A DNA stretch of 64,000 nt from an uncultured Sedimentitalea sp. (GTDB taxonomy: Bacteria; Pseudomonadota; Alphaproteobacteria; Rhodobacterales; Rhodobacteraceae), in the NCBI GenBank assembly GCA_947504115.1, contig CANNGH010000001.1, positions 682,001 to 746,000 of the forward strand. The letters are read 5' to 3'. Every line of letters begins with the position of its first letter. Position 1 is the first letter of the stretch. Under the pieces are notes generated by a model. The model had not been told where the DNA came from. It saw nothing but the letters and a program-made list of their open reading frames with translations, and ran no database searches. Positions 52,970-63,621 of this stretch are shown in pieces. A program made the translations under genes and the position numbers.

Positions 52970-54142
52970 TCAGATCGGGAGATACCCGAGGCTGTCGCCG
53001 GCGCGCCGCGCGGGATCGTCTGGCGGGCGCACAAGCAGGGCATTGGCCTGCGACAGCACCGTCAAAAGCGAGCTGTCCTGATTGTCGAACACGGTCACGG
53101 CGCCGTTGTCGACGATCGCGCGCATATAATGTTCGCGCCCGCCATTCGGTCCGAGATCCTTGGACAGAACCGCCTGCCGCAACGGCGGCTGATCGTACCC
53201 CATCCCCAGCAAGATCCGCACCATCGGCGCCAGGAACACGTGGCCGCAGACCATCGCCGAGACCGGATTGCCCGGCAGCCCGATCATCGCGGAATCGCCC
53301 ATCCGCCCGGCCATGAGCGGTTTGCCGGGGCGCATCGCGACCTTGTAGAATGACCGCTCCAGCCCCATCTGCGTCGCGGCCTCGGCCACCAGATCGTGAT
53401 CGCCGACCGAGGCGCCGCCGATGGTCACGATCAGATCGGCCTCGGCCGCCAGTTCAAAGGCCGTGTGCAGCGAGGCCATCGTATCGCGCGCGATCGGCAG
53501 CAGGCGGGGCAGTGCGCCCAGATCGCGCAGCATGGCGTGCAGCCCGAAACTGTTGGAGGCGATGATCTGGTCGGGGCCGGGATCTTCGCCCGGCATCACC
53601 AGTTCGTCGCCCGTGGACATGATCGCGACGACCGGTTGACGCGTCACCGGCACCCTCGCGATGTTCATCGACGCCAGCAGCGCCACATCCGCCGGGGTCA
53701 GCCGGCGCGGCGCCGACATCACGGTTCCGGCGGTGAAATCACCACCGGCGGGGCGGATATTGTCCTTTGTGCCGGGATTGCCGGTGATGGTTATGACGTC
53801 CGAGCTTCGGCTTGCATCCTCTTGAATCAGGACGAAATCCGCGCCCTCAGGCACTGGCGCGCCCGTGAATATCCGCACCGCCTGGCCGGGACCGACCCGA
53901 CCTTCGAACCGATGCCCGGCGGCAGCCTCGCCGATCACCTTGAACATGGCCTCACGCTCGACCTCCTCGGCCTTAAGCGCATAGCCATCCATCGACGAGG
54001 CGGCAAAAGGCGGCTGATCGCGCTCTGCACGGACCTCCCGCGCAAGGACGCGGCCCGACGCGGAGATCAGCGGAACCTCTTCGAGCGGAAGCGGCGCGAC
54101 CAGATCGAACAGATGCGCGCGGGCTTGTGCAACCGTGATCAT
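52970..54142 (-). CDS. moeA: Molybdopterin molybdenumtransferase
   Basis: The 390-residue enzyme inserts molybdate into molybdopterin-AMP. Landmarks: [13 protein letters not shown] near residue 50, MSTGDELV near 180, [11 protein letters not shown] and [13 protein letters not shown]. The C-terminal domain IV ends the protein. Its ATG overlaps the moaC stop by 4 bp, so it is the last gene of trpGDC-moaC-moeA. A molybdoenzyme fragment is at the left edge of the window. Confidence 0.95.
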   Translation of the reverse strand: MITVAQARAHLFDLVAPLPLEEVPLISASGRVLAREVRAERDQPPFAASSMDGYALKAEEVEREAMFKVIGEAAAGHRFEGRVGPGQAVRIFTGAPVPEGADFVLIQEDASRSSDVITITGNPGTKDNIRPAGGDFTAGTVMSAPRRLTPADVALLASMNIARVPVTRQPVVAIMSTGDELVMPGEDPGPDQIIASNSFGLHAMLRDLGALPRLLPIARDTMASLHTAFELAAEADLIVTIGGASVGDHDLVAEAATQMGLERSFYKVAMRPGKPLMAGRMGDSAMIGLPGNPVSAMVCGHVFLAPMVRILLGMGYDQPPLRQAVLSKDLGPNGGREHYMRAIVDNGAVTVFDNQDSSLLTVLSQANALLVRPPDDPARRAGDSLGYLPI

Positions 54143-54615
54143 GTCGCCTCGTAACGTCCTGATTTGCCGCCTTCTTTCAGCACCACGCGGATGCCACCGA
54201 TCTGCATGGCCTTGTCCACGGCCTTGACCATGTCATAGACCGTCAGCGCGGCGGTGGATACCGCCGTCAGCGCCTCCATCTCGACGCCGGTCTGACCGGT
54301 GGTTCGCACGGTCGCCTCGATCTGCACACCGGGCAGGTCCGGGTCCAGCGTCAGGTCCACCGCCACCTTGCTGAGCGCAAGCGGATGGCAGAGCGGGATC
54401 AGATCGGCGGTCTTTTTCGCGCCCATGATCCCGGCCAGCCGCGCGACGGCCAGAACGTCACCCTTCTTGGCGCGGCCTTGCTCAATGATATCAAAACTTT
54501 CGCGCGCCATGCTTATGTGGCCGCGAGCGGTCGCGACGCGCGAGGTGGCCGCCTTTTCGCTCACATCCACCATATGCGCATCGCCCTTGGAGTCGAAATG
54601 CGTCAGTGCCATCAC
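54139..54615 (-). CDS. moaC: Cyclic pyranopterin monophosphate synthase
   Basis: The 158-residue enzyme works with MoaA in the first step of molybdenum cofactor synthesis. [18 protein letters not shown] at about residue 70, [25 protein letters not shown] at about 112-135 and GKSGRY near the end are the conserved active-site segments. It overlaps trpC before and moeA after, by 4 bp each, so cofactor genes ride in the tryptophan operon. Confidence 0.96.
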   Translation of the reverse strand: MMALTHFDSKGDAHMVDVSEKAATSRVATARGHISMARESFDIIEQGRAKKGDVLAVARLAGIMGAKKTADLIPLCHPLALSKVAVDLTLDPDLPGVQIEATVRTTGQTGVEMEALTAVSTAALTVYDMVKAVDKAMQIGGIRVVLKEGGKSGRYEAT

Positions 54616-55424
54616 ATGCCCCCGGCGGTCAGCGGATTGGCCAGCAATTCGCGCGTCGCCTGCGCGACATCCTCTTGCCGCATCAGGCTTTCGCCGATCA
54701 GGAAATTGCGCACGCCATAGCGCGCCAGATCGGCCAGATCCTTCGATGACGACAGCCCGCTTTCGGAAATGATCTTGCGGTCGGCGGGGACCAGCTTGCT
54801 CAGTCGCCGCGTGACGTCGAGCGTGGTTTCGAAACTGTGCAGATCGCGGTTGTTGATGCCCACGAGCGGGCTGGAGAGAAGTTCGGCGCGGCGCAACTCG
54901 TCTTCGTCATGTACTTCGATCAGCGCATCCATGTGCCAATCCCTGGCCGTGTCTTCCAGTTCCTTGGCCTGCGCATCGCTGACGCTGGCCATGATGATCA
55001 GGATGCAATCGGCACCCAGCGCGCGGGCCTCGACCACCTGATAGGGATCATACATGAAATCCTTGCGCAGCACCGGCAGGTCGCAGGCGGCGCGGGCATC
55101 GCTCAGATAAGATTTCGCGCCCTGAAAGCTGGGCGAGTCAGTCAGCACCGACAGACAGGCCGCGCCGCCCTTTTCATATGCTTTCGCCAAGGCGGCGGGG
55201 TCGAAATCCGGGCGGATCAGGCCCTTGGACGGGCTGGCTTTCTTTATCTCGGCGATCAGGCCATAGCCGAGACGGCTTCGTTTCTGCAACGCTTCGGCAA
55301 AGGGGCGAACCTGCGGCGCATCGCGCGCTTCGCCCTCAATCTCTGCCAAGGGACGCTCGGCCTTGTCGGCGGCGATTTCCTCCAGCTTGTAAGCCTTGAT
55401 GCGGTCCAGAACGGTTTGGGTCAT
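54612..55424 (-). CDS. trpC: Indole-3-glycerol phosphate synthase
   Basis: The 270-residue TIM-barrel enzyme closes the indole ring. It shows [17 protein letters not shown] (catalytic Lys) at about residue 54, [24 protein letters not shown] and [17 protein letters not shown] lies 5-6 nt before the ATG, and the gene also overlaps trpD by 4 bp. It is monofunctional, not fused to TrpF; trpF is not in the window. Confidence 0.96.
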   Translation of the reverse strand: MTQTVLDRIKAYKLEEIAADKAERPLAEIEGEARDAPQVRPFAEALQKRSRLGYGLIAEIKKASPSKGLIRPDFDPAALAKAYEKGGAACLSVLTDSPSFQGAKSYLSDARAACDLPVLRKDFMYDPYQVVEARALGADCILIIMASVSDAQAKELEDTARDWHMDALIEVHDEDELRRAELLSSPLVGINNRDLHSFETTLDVTRRLSKLVPADRKIISESGLSSSKDLADLARYGVRNFLIGESLMRQEDVAQATRELLANPLTAGGM

Positions 55425-56440
55425 GTCGCCTCCTGTGTGATGCGCGCCAGCGCGGTGATCTTGTCGCGCGCCGCGCCGCTGTCGATACTGTGCGCCGCGC
55501 GCGCCACGCCGTCGCGCAGGTCGCTGGCCACGCCCGCCACCACCAATGCGGCGGCGGCGTTCAGCAGCACCGCGTCGCGATAGGCCGAGGGCGTGCCCGC
55601 CAGCAGCCCGCGCAGGGCGCGGGCGTTGTCTTCGGGGGTGCCTCCGGCAATGCCCTCGAACGGATGTTCCGGCAGGCCGGCATCCTCGGGGTGCAGTTCC
55701 ACTTCGCTGATCCGGCCGTTCTCCAGCACGGCCAGCCAACTGACACCGGTGATCGTCAATTCATCGGTGCCGTCGCTGCCATGCACCAGCCAGGCGCAAT
55801 CTGTCCCCAGCTTTTCCAGCGTTTCGGCCATGGGGCGGATCAGGTCGCGGGTGAACGTGCCGGTCAATTGCCGCGTGACGCCCGCCGGATTGGTCAAGGG
55901 ACCGAGGATGTTGAAAATCGTGCGCGTTCCCAGTTCGGCGCGCACCGGACCGACATGGGCCATCGCAGGGTGATGCATGGGTGCCATCATGAACCCGATG
56001 CCGATCTCTTTCAATGACTTCTCAACGGTTTCGGGGCCGATCATCACGTTGATGCCCATCTGCGTCAACGCATCCGCCGCGCCGGATTTCGAACTGAGAT
56101 TGCGGTTGCCGTGCTTGGCCACCGGCACGCCGGCGCCCGCCACGACAAAGGCGGTGGCGGTCGAGATGTTCAGCGTGCCCTTGCCGTCGCCCCCGGTGCC
56201 GACGATGTCGATGGCGCCCGCCGGTGCGGCGACCTTGTGGCATTTGGCGCGCATCACGGCGGCGGCGGCGGCGTATTCATCCACGGTTTCGCCGCGCGTG
56301 CGCATCGCCATCAGCAATCCGCCCATCTGGCTGGGCGTGGCCTCGCCCTCGAACAGGATGGCGAAGGCGGTCTCGGCCTCGGCGCGGGTCAGGGAGCGTT
56401 CGGCGGCGGCGCCGATCAGGTGTTTCAGCGCTTCGCTCAT
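55421..56440 (-). CDS. trpD: Anthranilate phosphoribosyltransferase
   Basis: The 339-residue enzyme joins PRPP to anthranilate. [17 protein letters not shown] at about residue 78 is the PRPP loop, [14 protein letters not shown] binds anthranilate, and [17 protein letters not shown] and [11 protein letters not shown] follow. Start MSEALKHL at 56440 overlaps the trpG stop (ATGA). It is not fused with TrpG, unlike the enteric form. Confidence 0.96.
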   Translation of the reverse strand: MSEALKHLIGAAAERSLTRAEAETAFAILFEGEATPSQMGGLLMAMRTRGETVDEYAAAAAVMRAKCHKVAAPAGAIDIVGTGGDGKGTLNISTATAFVVAGAGVPVAKHGNRNLSSKSGAADALTQMGINVMIGPETVEKSLKEIGIGFMMAPMHHPAMAHVGPVRAELGTRTIFNILGPLTNPAGVTRQLTGTFTRDLIRPMAETLEKLGTDCAWLVHGSDGTDELTITGVSWLAVLENGRISEVELHPEDAGLPEHPFEGIAGGTPEDNARALRGLLAGTPSAYRDAVLLNAAAALVVAGVASDLRDGVARAAHSIDSGAARDKITALARITQEAT

Positions 56441-57018
56441 GCGGGAACCTTCAACTCGGTCAGGAAATTGCGCAGCAGCGCATGACCATGTTCCGACGCA
56501 ATGGATTCGGGATGAAACTGCACCCCGTGGATCGGCAGATCGCGATGTTGCAAGCCCATGATCGTGCCATCGGCAAGATCCGCGGTGATCGTCAGGCAAT
56601 CGGGCAGGCTCTCACGGTCCACCACCAGCGAATGATAGCGTGTGGCGGCAAAAGGCGAAGGCAGGCCGGCAAACACGCCGCTGCCCGAATGGCGAATCCG
56701 GCCCATCTTGCCATGTACGATCTCGTGACAGCGCACGACCTGTCCGCCGAATGCCTGTCCGATGGTCTGATGCCCAAGGCAGACACCCAGAAGAGGGATG
56801 CGATTCTCGGCCGCCGCCAGCGTCAGGTCCAGACACAGACCGGCGCTGTCGGGATCGCAGGGTCCGGGCGAAAGCAGAATGCCCGCCGGGCGCATCGCCA
56901 GCGCCTCGGCCACGTCCAGCGCGTCGTTGCGGCGAATGACGACATCCGCGCCAAGTTCCCCCAGATAATGCACCAGATTGTAGGTAAAGGAGTCGTAGTT
57001 GTCGATCAGCAGCAGCAT
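56437..57018 (-). CDS. trpG: Anthranilate synthase glutamine amidotransferase subunit
   Basis: The 193-residue class I amidotransferase supplies ammonia to Trp[24 protein letters not shown] opens it, the nucleophile Cys is in [17 protein letters not shown] near residue 79, and the His-Glu pair is in VQFHPESI. It is the first gene of trpGDC-moaC-moeA; trpE is encoded separately 1.6 kb away on the same strand. Confidence 0.96.
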   Translation of the reverse strand: MLLLIDNYDSFTYNLVHYLGELGADVVIRRNDALDVAEALAMRPAGILLSPGPCDPDSAGLCLDLTLAAAENRIPLLGVCLGHQTIGQAFGGQVVRCHEIVHGKMGRIRHSGSGVFAGLPSPFAATRYHSLVVDRESLPDCLTITADLADGTIMGLQHRDLPIHGVQFHPESIASEHGHALLRNFLTELKVPA

Positions 57019-57156
57019 CTTGGAAATGGCTCGTTAGGGGTGGAGGCACGTGGCCTGCTCGCGGTATAGAGATTTTACCACTTGTTCAGGCTTGTGCGTC
57101 ATCGTCAAGGGCAGGCAGGGCCGAACCGAAACCGGAACGAAAGACACGAGGCAGAG

Positions 57157-58536
57157 ATGCGCGGATTCATGGCAGGCACGATCTGGGGGCTGGTTCTGGT
57201 CTCGGCCGGTGCGGTGACGTTGTCGCTGCTCTATCCGGCGGCACCGAGTCCGGATGTCGGAGACCTGCCCACCCGTGCAACTGCCCATGCGCCTGCGCCG
57301 GTCGCGGACGGGGTCGCGTCTGCCGACCCGGATGCCGACCCGGCCGAAAACGCCCCAGCCGCGCCGGGCGCGCACGGCACACCGGACGACCTCGCGCCGC
57401 TGACGCGCGGCGATACCGCGCCTGCAGACCGTCCGCGCATCGGCGCGGCAACCGAAACGCTGACGATCCCGGACGAAACCGCTCCGGCACCGCAAGTTCC
57501 GGCGGCAGGCACGGTCCAGGTCCCGCAGGAGGAATCGATCCGTCTGCCGGTGACGACCGAGCCGTCACAACCCCTGGCGCCCGGCATCCCGGCAGGCGGA
57601 TCGGGATTTGGCCGGGACGGAACACGTCAGACCGGGCCCGACGCGCCAGCCATTCAGGTGTCCGCCGCAGAAGAGGGTTCTGGAGCGACCGCGCCAACCC
57701 CCGATGTCGAGGCGGATTATCAGCCCCGTCTCGCCGATCTGCCGCAGGCCGGCACCGGCGACCCCGCAAAGTCTCCGCTGCTCGGTCACCGCGCCCGCCC
57801 CCTGATTGCCGAAAAGGGCCGGGGCGACGGATCGCCGGAACCTGACCAGTCCGCAGTTCGACAGCGCCCGCTGGATCGTTACGCGGTGTCGTTCGAGAAC
57901 ACCGAGGACCAACCGCTGCTGTCGATCGTGCTGATCGACGATGACAAGGCGCAGGGGCTCGACGCGCTGACCGGTTTTCCACATCCGATAAGCTTTGCCA
58001 TCGACCCCGCCGCGCCCGATGCGCCGGAAAAGATGGCCCGGCACCGCGCCGCCGGTCACGAGGTGGTCGCGCTGGTCGATCTGCCCGAAGGGGCAACGGC
58101 GCAGGACGCCGAAGTCGCGCTTTTCGCCGGTTTCGATCTTCTGAACGAGACGGTCGGCCTGCTGGAGGGCGCGCAGACCGGCATCGGGGGCAGCCGCGCA
58201 TTGTCGGATCAGGTGTCGGTCTTTCTGGCCGAGACCGGTCGCGGGTTGATCACGCGGAAAAACGGTCTGAACAGCGTGCAGAAATTCGCCGCGCGCCGCG
58301 GGGTTCCCTCGGCGGTGGTGTTTCGCGATTTCGACGGGGCGGGACAGACGCCCACGGCGATGCGCCGGTTTCTCGATCAGGCCGCGTTGCGCGCCGGGCA
58401 GGAAGGGGGCGTGATCATGCTGGGGCGGGTGCGTCCGGAAACCGTGTCGGCCCTTTTGCTCTGGGGGGACAAGCATCGCGCCGCGCGTGTGGCGCTGGCG
58501 CCTGTCTCGGCCGTGCTGCGACAATCGACGAACTAA
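57157..58536 (+). CDS. Divergent polysaccharide deacetylase family protein
   Basis: The 459-residue protein has an N-terminal anchor (residues 4-25), a long Pro/Ala/Asp-rich low-complexity linker (about 28-235) and a C-terminal domain. That domain has PLLSIVLIDDDKAQGLDALTGFPHPISFAIDP and HEVVALVDLPEGA, which resemble the divergent polysaccharide deacetylase family (YibQ-like). It is likely periplasmic, anchored in the inner membrane, perhaps acting on envelope glycans. The activity is unproven. It sits alone between trpG and trpE on the opposite strand. Confidence 0.8.
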   Translation: MRGFMAGTIWGLVLVSAGAVTLSLLYPAAPSPDVGDLPTRATAHAPAPVADGVASADPDADPAENAPAAPGAHGTPDDLAPLTRGDTAPADRPRIGAATETLTIPDETAPAPQVPAAGTVQVPQEESIRLPVTTEPSQPLAPGIPAGGSGFGRDGTRQTGPDAPAIQVSAAEEGSGATAPTPDVEADYQPRLADLPQAGTGDPAKSPLLGHRARPLIAEKGRGDGSPEPDQSAVRQRPLDRYAVSFENTEDQPLLSIVLIDDDKAQGLDALTGFPHPISFAIDPAAPDAPEKMARHRAAGHEVVALVDLPEGATAQDAEVALFAGFDLLNETVGLLEGAQTGIGGSRALSDQVSVFLAETGRGLITRKNGLNSVQKFAARRGVPSAVVFRDFDGAGQTPTAMRRFLDQAALRAGQEGGVIMLGRVRPETVSALLLWGDKHRAARVALAPVSAVLRQSTN

Positions 58537-58548
58537 GCCCGACGGTCT

Positions 58549-58568
58549 TGCCATGGGGGGCCATGGCA
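58549..58568. terminator. 8-bp inverted repeat after the deacetylase gene
   Basis: TGCCATGG (58549), GGGG, CCATGGCA (58561-58568), 13 bp past the stop. A tight GGGG loop but no T tract; it may stop transcription weakly or be a binding site. The remaining 96 bp to trpE show nothing else. Confidence 0.45.
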
Positions 58569-58664
58569 GCGGCCGGACGACGGACGATGTCCGTTGCAGC
58601 GGCGAAATCGAACAGGTCGCAAGCGCCCCGAATTTAGTCCGGCGTCGGGTCGAACCGGATCGCC

Positions 58665-60176
58665 TCAGCGGGTTCCGCGCCCCGCGAACCGCGCGGCATC
58701 GGCGGCGGCGCGGCGGATCGCGTTCGATTTGTGCACGGTCTCCTGCCATTCCGCTTCTGGATCGCTGTCATAGACTACACCGCCGCCTGCCTGAATATAG
58801 AGCGTATGATCCTTGACCACGGCCGTGCGCAGCGCGATGCACATGTCCATGTCGCCGCCGGCGCTGAAATACCCCACGCCGCCGCCATAGACACCGCGTT
58901 TTTCCGGCTCCAGTTCGTCGATGATCTCCATCGCGCGCACCTTGGGCGCGCCCGAAACCGTGCCCGCGGGCATGCCGGCAAAGAACGCGTCCAGCGCGTC
59001 CCGGTCCTCGGCCAGTTCGCCGACCACGTTGCTGACGATGTGCATCACGTGGCTGTAGCGCTCGATGATGAATTCCTCGGTCGGGCGAACCGTTCCGATC
59101 TTGCTGACGCGCCCGCAATCGTTGCGGCCCAGATCCAGCAGCATCAGGTGTTCGGCGCGCTCTTTCTCGTCGGCCAGCAGATCGGCCTCGAGCGCGCGAT
59201 CCTGCTCGGGTGTCGCACCACGCGGACGGGTGCCGGCGATCGGGCGGATCGTCACCTCGCGCCCGAACACCCGCACGAGGATTTCGGGGCTGGCGCCGAT
59301 CACCTGAAAGCTGCCGAAATTGAAATAGAACATGAAGGGTGAGGGGTTGGTGCGCCGGAGCGAGCGGTAAAGCGCGAAAGGCGGCAGGCGGAATTCCTGC
59401 GCCCAGCGTTGCGCCGGAACCACCTGGAAGATGTCACCGGCGCGGATGTAGTCCTTGGCCCTTTCGACGGCCTGCATATATCCCGCCTTGGTGAAATTCG
59501 ACACCGGCGGCGCGATCTCGTCGGCCTCGCCCAGATCGCGGGTATCGGCGGGCAATGCCCGGTCGAGATCGCGCACCGCGTCCATGACCCGCTCGGCCGC
59601 CTGCGCATAGGCGGCGCGCGCGCCTTGCCCATCGCTGGCCCAGACCGGCGAGACCACAATCACCTCGCCCTTGACCCCGTCCAGAACGGCCACGACCGAG
59701 GGGCGCAGCATCACCGCGTCGGGAAGGGACAGCGGATCGGGGTTGACGTCGGGCAGGTGCTCGACATGGCGCACCATGTCATAGCCCAGATAGCCGAACA
59801 GCCCCGCCGCCGCCTGCGGCAGATCTTCGGGAAGGTCGATGCGCGATTCCGCGATCAGCGCCCGCAGATTGTCGAGCGGATTGCCCTTTTGCACCGTGAA
59901 CGCGTCCGCATCGAACCGCGCCGAGCGGTTGAGCGACGACGTCGTGCCATCGCAGCGCCAGACCAGATCGGGTTTCATCCCGATGATGGAGTAGCGTCCG
60001 CGCACCTCGCCGCCGGTGACGGATTCCAGCATGAAGGCGTCTTTCTGCGCGCCGGTCAGTTTCAGCATCAGCGATACCGGCGTGTCGAGATCGGCCGCCA
60101 GGCGGGTATGGACGACCTGGTTTTCACCCGCCTCGTAGGCGCGCGCGAAACTGTCGAAATCGGGGGTCAGGGTCAT
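58665..60176 (-). CDS. trpE: Anthranilate synthase component I
   Basis: The 503-residue enzyme converts chorismate to anthranilate with TrpG. The N-terminal part holds the feedback motif LLES-like segment (MLESVTGGEVRGRYS) for tryptophan. The chorismate-binding domain has IFQVVPAQRW, NPSPFMFYFNF, IAGTRPRG, DLGRNDCGRV and GAPKVRAMEIIDELE. The start ATG 60176 lies 9 bp after the ppiD stop, so co-transcription is likely. No Trp-rich leader peptide is evident upstream. Confidence 0.96.
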   Translation of the reverse strand: MTLTPDFDSFARAYEAGENQVVHTRLAADLDTPVSLMLKLTGAQKDAFMLESVTGGEVRGRYSIIGMKPDLVWRCDGTTSSLNRSARFDADAFTVQKGNPLDNLRALIAESRIDLPEDLPQAAAGLFGYLGYDMVRHVEHLPDVNPDPLSLPDAVMLRPSVVAVLDGVKGEVIVVSPVWASDGQGARAAYAQAAERVMDAVRDLDRALPADTRDLGEADEIAPPVSNFTKAGYMQAVERAKDYIRAGDIFQVVPAQRWAQEFRLPPFALYRSLRRTNPSPFMFYFNFGSFQVIGASPEILVRVFGREVTIRPIAGTRPRGATPEQDRALEADLLADEKERAEHLMLLDLGRNDCGRVSKIGTVRPTEEFIIERYSHVMHIVSNVVGELAEDRDALDAFFAGMPAGTVSGAPKVRAMEIIDELEPEKRGVYGGGVGYFSAGGDMDMCIALRTAVVKDHTLYIQAGGGVVYDSDPEAEWQETVHKSNAIRRAAADAARFAGRGTR

Positions 60177-60185
60177 GAAGCGCGC

Positions 60186-62030
60186 TTACCGGAAGCTGGA
60201 CTGCACGGCTGTCAGCGCGCGCTGGTCCACCTGCGGATTCGCCCGCATCCGAACGTCCAGCGCATAGGCCTCGAACAGGGCGCTAGCCAGCGTCTGGTCG
60301 AGTTCCTCGTTCAGCGTGCTGCGAAATTCGGCCAGATCGGCGCTGTCCGCAGGCGGAAGAACTTCGTCGAGTTGCACCACGGCGACCTCGTCGGCGCCGG
60401 CGATCACCCGCATCTCGTCCGGCTCCATCTGGAACACCTGCTGCATGAAACCTTCGGGCGCGTCATTGAGATGGGCATTGCGCGTCAGGCCCGTTTCAGC
60501 CGCGACGTCAAGATCGCTGTCGCCCAGTCGTTCGCCTTCGCTCAGCGCGGCAATCGCCTTTTCGCCCTGCGCGGTCAGCGCCTCGATCCGCTGGCGCGCC
60601 GTCCAGTCCGCGGCGACCTGATCGCGCGCCAGATCGAAGGGTTCCGGGCGGGGGGGAAGAACCTCGTCCACGCGCAGCGCGAAGATGCTGCCATCCTCGA
60701 AAAAGCCGATCGAGGGGAAATCGTCGGGTGTCGCGGCTGTGGCGGCCTCGCGGAAATCCTCGTATGCGGCGATGCCATCGGCGCTGCCTTCGGACCATTC
60801 CATCTGGCCGATCTCCATGTCGGTTTCGCGTGCCAGATCCTCCAGCGTCGCCCCCGCGGCCAGCATGTCGTCGATTTCCGGAGCGCGGGTTTCGATCAGG
60901 CGGCGCGCGCGGGCGGCGGCCAGTTCCTCGCGCAGATCCGCTTCGGCATCTTCGAACGCGATATCGCGCGCCTCAAGTATGCCATTCACCCGGAACAATG
61001 CCGGTCCCAGCGACGAGGGCAGCGGGCCGACAACATCGCCGATTTCGGCCTCGAACACCGCGTCGCCCGCACCGGCCAGTTCCTGGCGCGACACGTCGCC
61101 CAGATCGATGTCCGCCAGATCCAGCCCGCGGTCGCGCACCAGCGCGTCGAATGTCGTCTCGCCGCTCTCCACTGCCGCCTTGGCCTCGTTCGCTGCGGCC
61201 TCGTCGGGCAGCACCAGCCGTTCCACCAGGCGGCGCTCGGGCTGGCGATATTCTTCGGATCGCTGGTCGTAAAGTTCGCGCAGACCGGTTTCGTCCAGTT
61301 CCACCTGATCCAGCAGCATCCGGGGAGAGAGTTGCACGTAAGTCAGGCTCTTGCTGGCAGGCAGGATGAAATCGTCGGGATGGGCCTCGTACCATGTCTT
61401 GAGGTCTTCATCCGTGGGCAACGGCAGCGGATCGACCAGGTCTTCGTCGCGCAGTCGCGCCCAGCTGAAGCTGCGCCGCGCCGCGAGGTGATCGGTCAAT
61501 GTGTCGGCCAGAATGTCGGGCATGTCCACGCCATCGACGATGGCGGATTGCATGAGGGTGCGTGCGCTTTCGGCGCGCAGATCCTGTTCAAAGGCGCTTT
61601 CGTTCATTCCGGCCTGTTCCAGCGCGAAACGGTACGCCTCGCGGTCGAACTTGCCGTCAATGCCCTGAAAGGCCGGGATCCGGGTGATCTCGCGGTGCAG
61701 GTTCGCGTCACCGATCGACAGGCCCATTTGCGCGGCCTCGTGATCCAGCGCGGCCAGCGCCACCAGACGCGACAGGACCTGACGGTTCAGGCCGGTCTCC
61801 TCGACGCGGCTCATCGGCAGGGCCTCGCCGGTCTGCGCCTCGATGGCGCGGATTTCGCGCTGCAATTCGCGCGAATATTCATCGACGGTCACCGTCTCGT
61901 CGCCGACCGTCGCGACCGTGCGCACCGTGCCCGAAAGGTTGGTCGCGCCAAAGCCGGCCAGACCGGCGATCAGCAGGCCCAGGATGATCCAGACGAAGGT
62001 TTTGGAAAGCGACTTGATGCGAACGGCCAT
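60186..62030 (-). CDS. ppiD: Periplasmic peptidyl-prolyl isomerase PpiD-like, SurA N-domain
   Basis: The 614-residue protein has one N-terminal anchor (FVWIILGLLIAGLAGFG, about residues 12-28), a SurA-like chaperone region (VTVDEYSRELQREIRAIEAQTG onward) and a central parvulin-like region (about 235-350). The parvulin motif is poorly conserved, so folding help rather than isomerisation may be its role. It is anchored in the inner membrane and faces the periplasm. AAGGGA is 5-6 nt before the ATG. Confidence 0.87.
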   Translation of the reverse strand: MAVRIKSLSKTFVWIILGLLIAGLAGFGATNLSGTVRTVATVGDETVTVDEYSRELQREIRAIEAQTGEALPMSRVEETGLNRQVLSRLVALAALDHEAAQMGLSIGDANLHREITRIPAFQGIDGKFDREAYRFALEQAGMNESAFEQDLRAESARTLMQSAIVDGVDMPDILADTLTDHLAARRSFSWARLRDEDLVDPLPLPTDEDLKTWYEAHPDDFILPASKSLTYVQLSPRMLLDQVELDETGLRELYDQRSEEYRQPERRLVERLVLPDEAAANEAKAAVESGETTFDALVRDRGLDLADIDLGDVSRQELAGAGDAVFEAEIGDVVGPLPSSLGPALFRVNGILEARDIAFEDAEADLREELAAARARRLIETRAPEIDDMLAAGATLEDLARETDMEIGQMEWSEGSADGIAAYEDFREAATAATPDDFPSIGFFEDGSIFALRVDEVLPPRPEPFDLARDQVAADWTARQRIEALTAQGEKAIAALSEGERLGDSDLDVAAETGLTRNAHLNDAPEGFMQQVFQMEPDEMRVIAGADEVAVVQLDEVLPPADSADLAEFRSTLNEELDQTLASALFEAYALDVRMRANPQVDQRALTAVQSSFR

Positions 62031-62157
62031 GATGTTCCCTTGTTGGCGATAATCTGCCGGTTTTCAGCCCGCCTTGTCTACGCCGCGCGGTGCAGCGGGG
62101 CAAGATCGGATGGCGGGATCATTGCCTGACGGGCGAATGGCAACCTCCGCTCAGGTG

Positions 62158-62673
62158 TCATTCATGTCCGCGATAGGGTTCGACATATTGCAGCGCCATG
62201 TCCCAGGGGAAGAATATCCAGGTATCCTGGCTGACCTCGGTGATGAAGGTATCGACCTGCGCGCGCCCCTTTGGCTTGGCATAGACGGTGGCGAAATGCG
62301 CGTGCGGATACATGCTGCGCACCAGTTCCAGCGTCTTGCCGCTGTCCACCAGATCGTCCACGATCAGGATGCCGGTGCCGTCGCCCATCAATTCCGCATC
62401 GGGGGCTTTCAGAACCTTGGTTTCGGCCTGCACCTGATAATCATAGGATTTCACGCTGATCGTATCGACGGTCCGAATGTCCAGTTCGCGCGCGACAATC
62501 ATTGCCGGTGCCATGCCGCCGCGCGTGATCGCGACCACGGCCCGCCAGCCACCATTCACCGGACCATGTCCGTCCAGCCGCCAGGCCAACGCGCGGCTGT
62601 CGCGGTGAATCTGGTCCCAACTGATGTGGAACCCTTTTTCGTGGGGCAGGCGGCCTGTCTCGTTTCCGCTCAT
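62158..62673 (-). CDS. gpt: Xanthine (guanine) phosphoribosyltransferase
   Basis: The 171-residue type I phosphoribosyltransferase salvages xanthine and guanine with PRPP. The PRPP motif [13 protein letters not shown] lies near residue 95. [22 protein letters not shown] and a WIFFPW C-terminal segment mark the Gpt subfamily. The start is at MSGNETG 62673. It complements the ade-amn route elsewhere in the window. Confidence 0.94.
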   Translation of the reverse strand: MSGNETGRLPHEKGFHISWDQIHRDSRALAWRLDGHGPVNGGWRAVVAITRGGMAPAMIVARELDIRTVDTISVKSYDYQVQAETKVLKAPDAELMGDGTGILIVDDLVDSGKTLELVRSMYPHAHFATVYAKPKGRAQVDTFITEVSQDTWIFFPWDMALQYVEPYRGHE

Positions 62674-62680
62674 TGCCGTG

Positions 62681-63487
62681 TCACCCTTTGGACATGTCGG
62701 GCGCATCCACCGCTTTCATGCCGACGACATGATAACCGGCATCGACATGCAATACTTCGCCGGTGGTGCCCGCGCCCAGATCGGACAGCAGATAAAGCGC
62801 CGAATTGCCGACATCGTCGATGGTCACGTTGCGCCGCAGGGGCGAGTTGTACTCGTTCCATTTCATGATGTAGCGGAAATCGCCGATGCCACTGGCCGCG
62901 AGCGTCTTGATCGGACCGGCAGAAATCGCGTTGACGCGGATGCCGTCCTTGCCCAGATCCTCGGCCATATAACGCACCGATGCCTCCAGCGCGGCCTTGG
63001 CCACGCCCATCACGTTGTAATGCGGCATCACGCGTTCGGCGCCGTAATAGGTCATGGTCAGGGCCGACCCGCCACTCGTCATCATCTTTTCGGCCCGCTG
63101 CACCACGGCGGTGAAGGAATAGACCGAAATATCCATCGACATCGTGAAATTGGCGCGACTGGTATCGACATAACGACCGCGCAATTCGTTCTTGTCGGAA
63201 AAACCGATGGCATGGACGATGAAGTCCAGCGAATCCCAATGCTGTTTCAGCCCGTCGAACAGGGCGTCGATCGACGCTTCGTCGCTCACGTCGCAAGGCA
63301 GGACGATGCTGCTGCCCAGTTGCGCGGCCAGCGGATCGACGCGCTTTTTCAGCGCCTCGCCCTGATAGGAAAACGCCAAATCCGCGCCAGCATCCGACAG
63401 CGCACGCGCAATGCCCCAGGCGATGGATTTGTCGTTGGCAAGACCCATGATAAGGCCGCGCTTACCCGCCATCAGCTGGTTGGACAT
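62681..63487 (-). CDS. fabI: Enoyl-[acyl-carrier-protein] reductase (NADH)
   Basis: The 268-residue SDR completes each round of fatty acid elongation and is the triclosan target. [16 protein letters not shown] at the N-terminus binds NAD, and [14 protein letters not shown] contains the conserved loop. The catalytic Tyr and Lys stand in [15 protein letters not shown], with the Y-x6-K spacing of FabI. GGAG is 7-9 nt before the ATG. It is the first gene of a leftward set fabI-gpt. Confidence 0.96.
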   Translation of the reverse strand: MSNQLMAGKRGLIMGLANDKSIAWGIARALSDAGADLAFSYQGEALKKRVDPLAAQLGSSIVLPCDVSDEASIDALFDGLKQHWDSLDFIVHAIGFSDKNELRGRYVDTSRANFTMSMDISVYSFTAVVQRAEKMMTSGGSALTMTYYGAERVMPHYNVMGVAKAALEASVRYMAEDLGKDGIRVNAISAGPIKTLAASGIGDFRYIMKWNEYNSPLRRNVTIDDVGNSALYLLSDLGAGTTGEVLHVDAGYHVVGMKAVDAPDMSKG

Positions 63488-63523
63488 GTGTTTTCTCCGC
63501 CTGTGTCTGCGTGTTGGAAAAGA

Positions 63524-63565
63524 CCTTTAGGCGATTGCCCCAGCGGCATCAAGAGCGTGCTCTTG
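63524..63565 (-). promoter_or_regulatory. fabI promoter with a CAAGAGC dyad over the -35
   Basis: On the minus strand TTGATG (63552-63547), 17 bp, TAAAGG (63529-63524). The 16-bp dyad CAAGAGC-GT-GCTCTTG (63550-63565) overlaps the -35. This is a candidate operator controlling fabI or, divergently, pdxH. Confidence 0.5.
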
Positions 63566-63621
63566 CCCCGGCCGGATCAGCGTTCTAGCGTGGCGGCATT
63601 TCGACAAGGGGTGCGACCACC

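Noticed and set aside
59409-62129. 906-codon plus-strand open frame across trpE and ppiD
   Set aside because: Same composition artefact; it crosses two well-supported minus-strand genes and has no ribosome site or domain.
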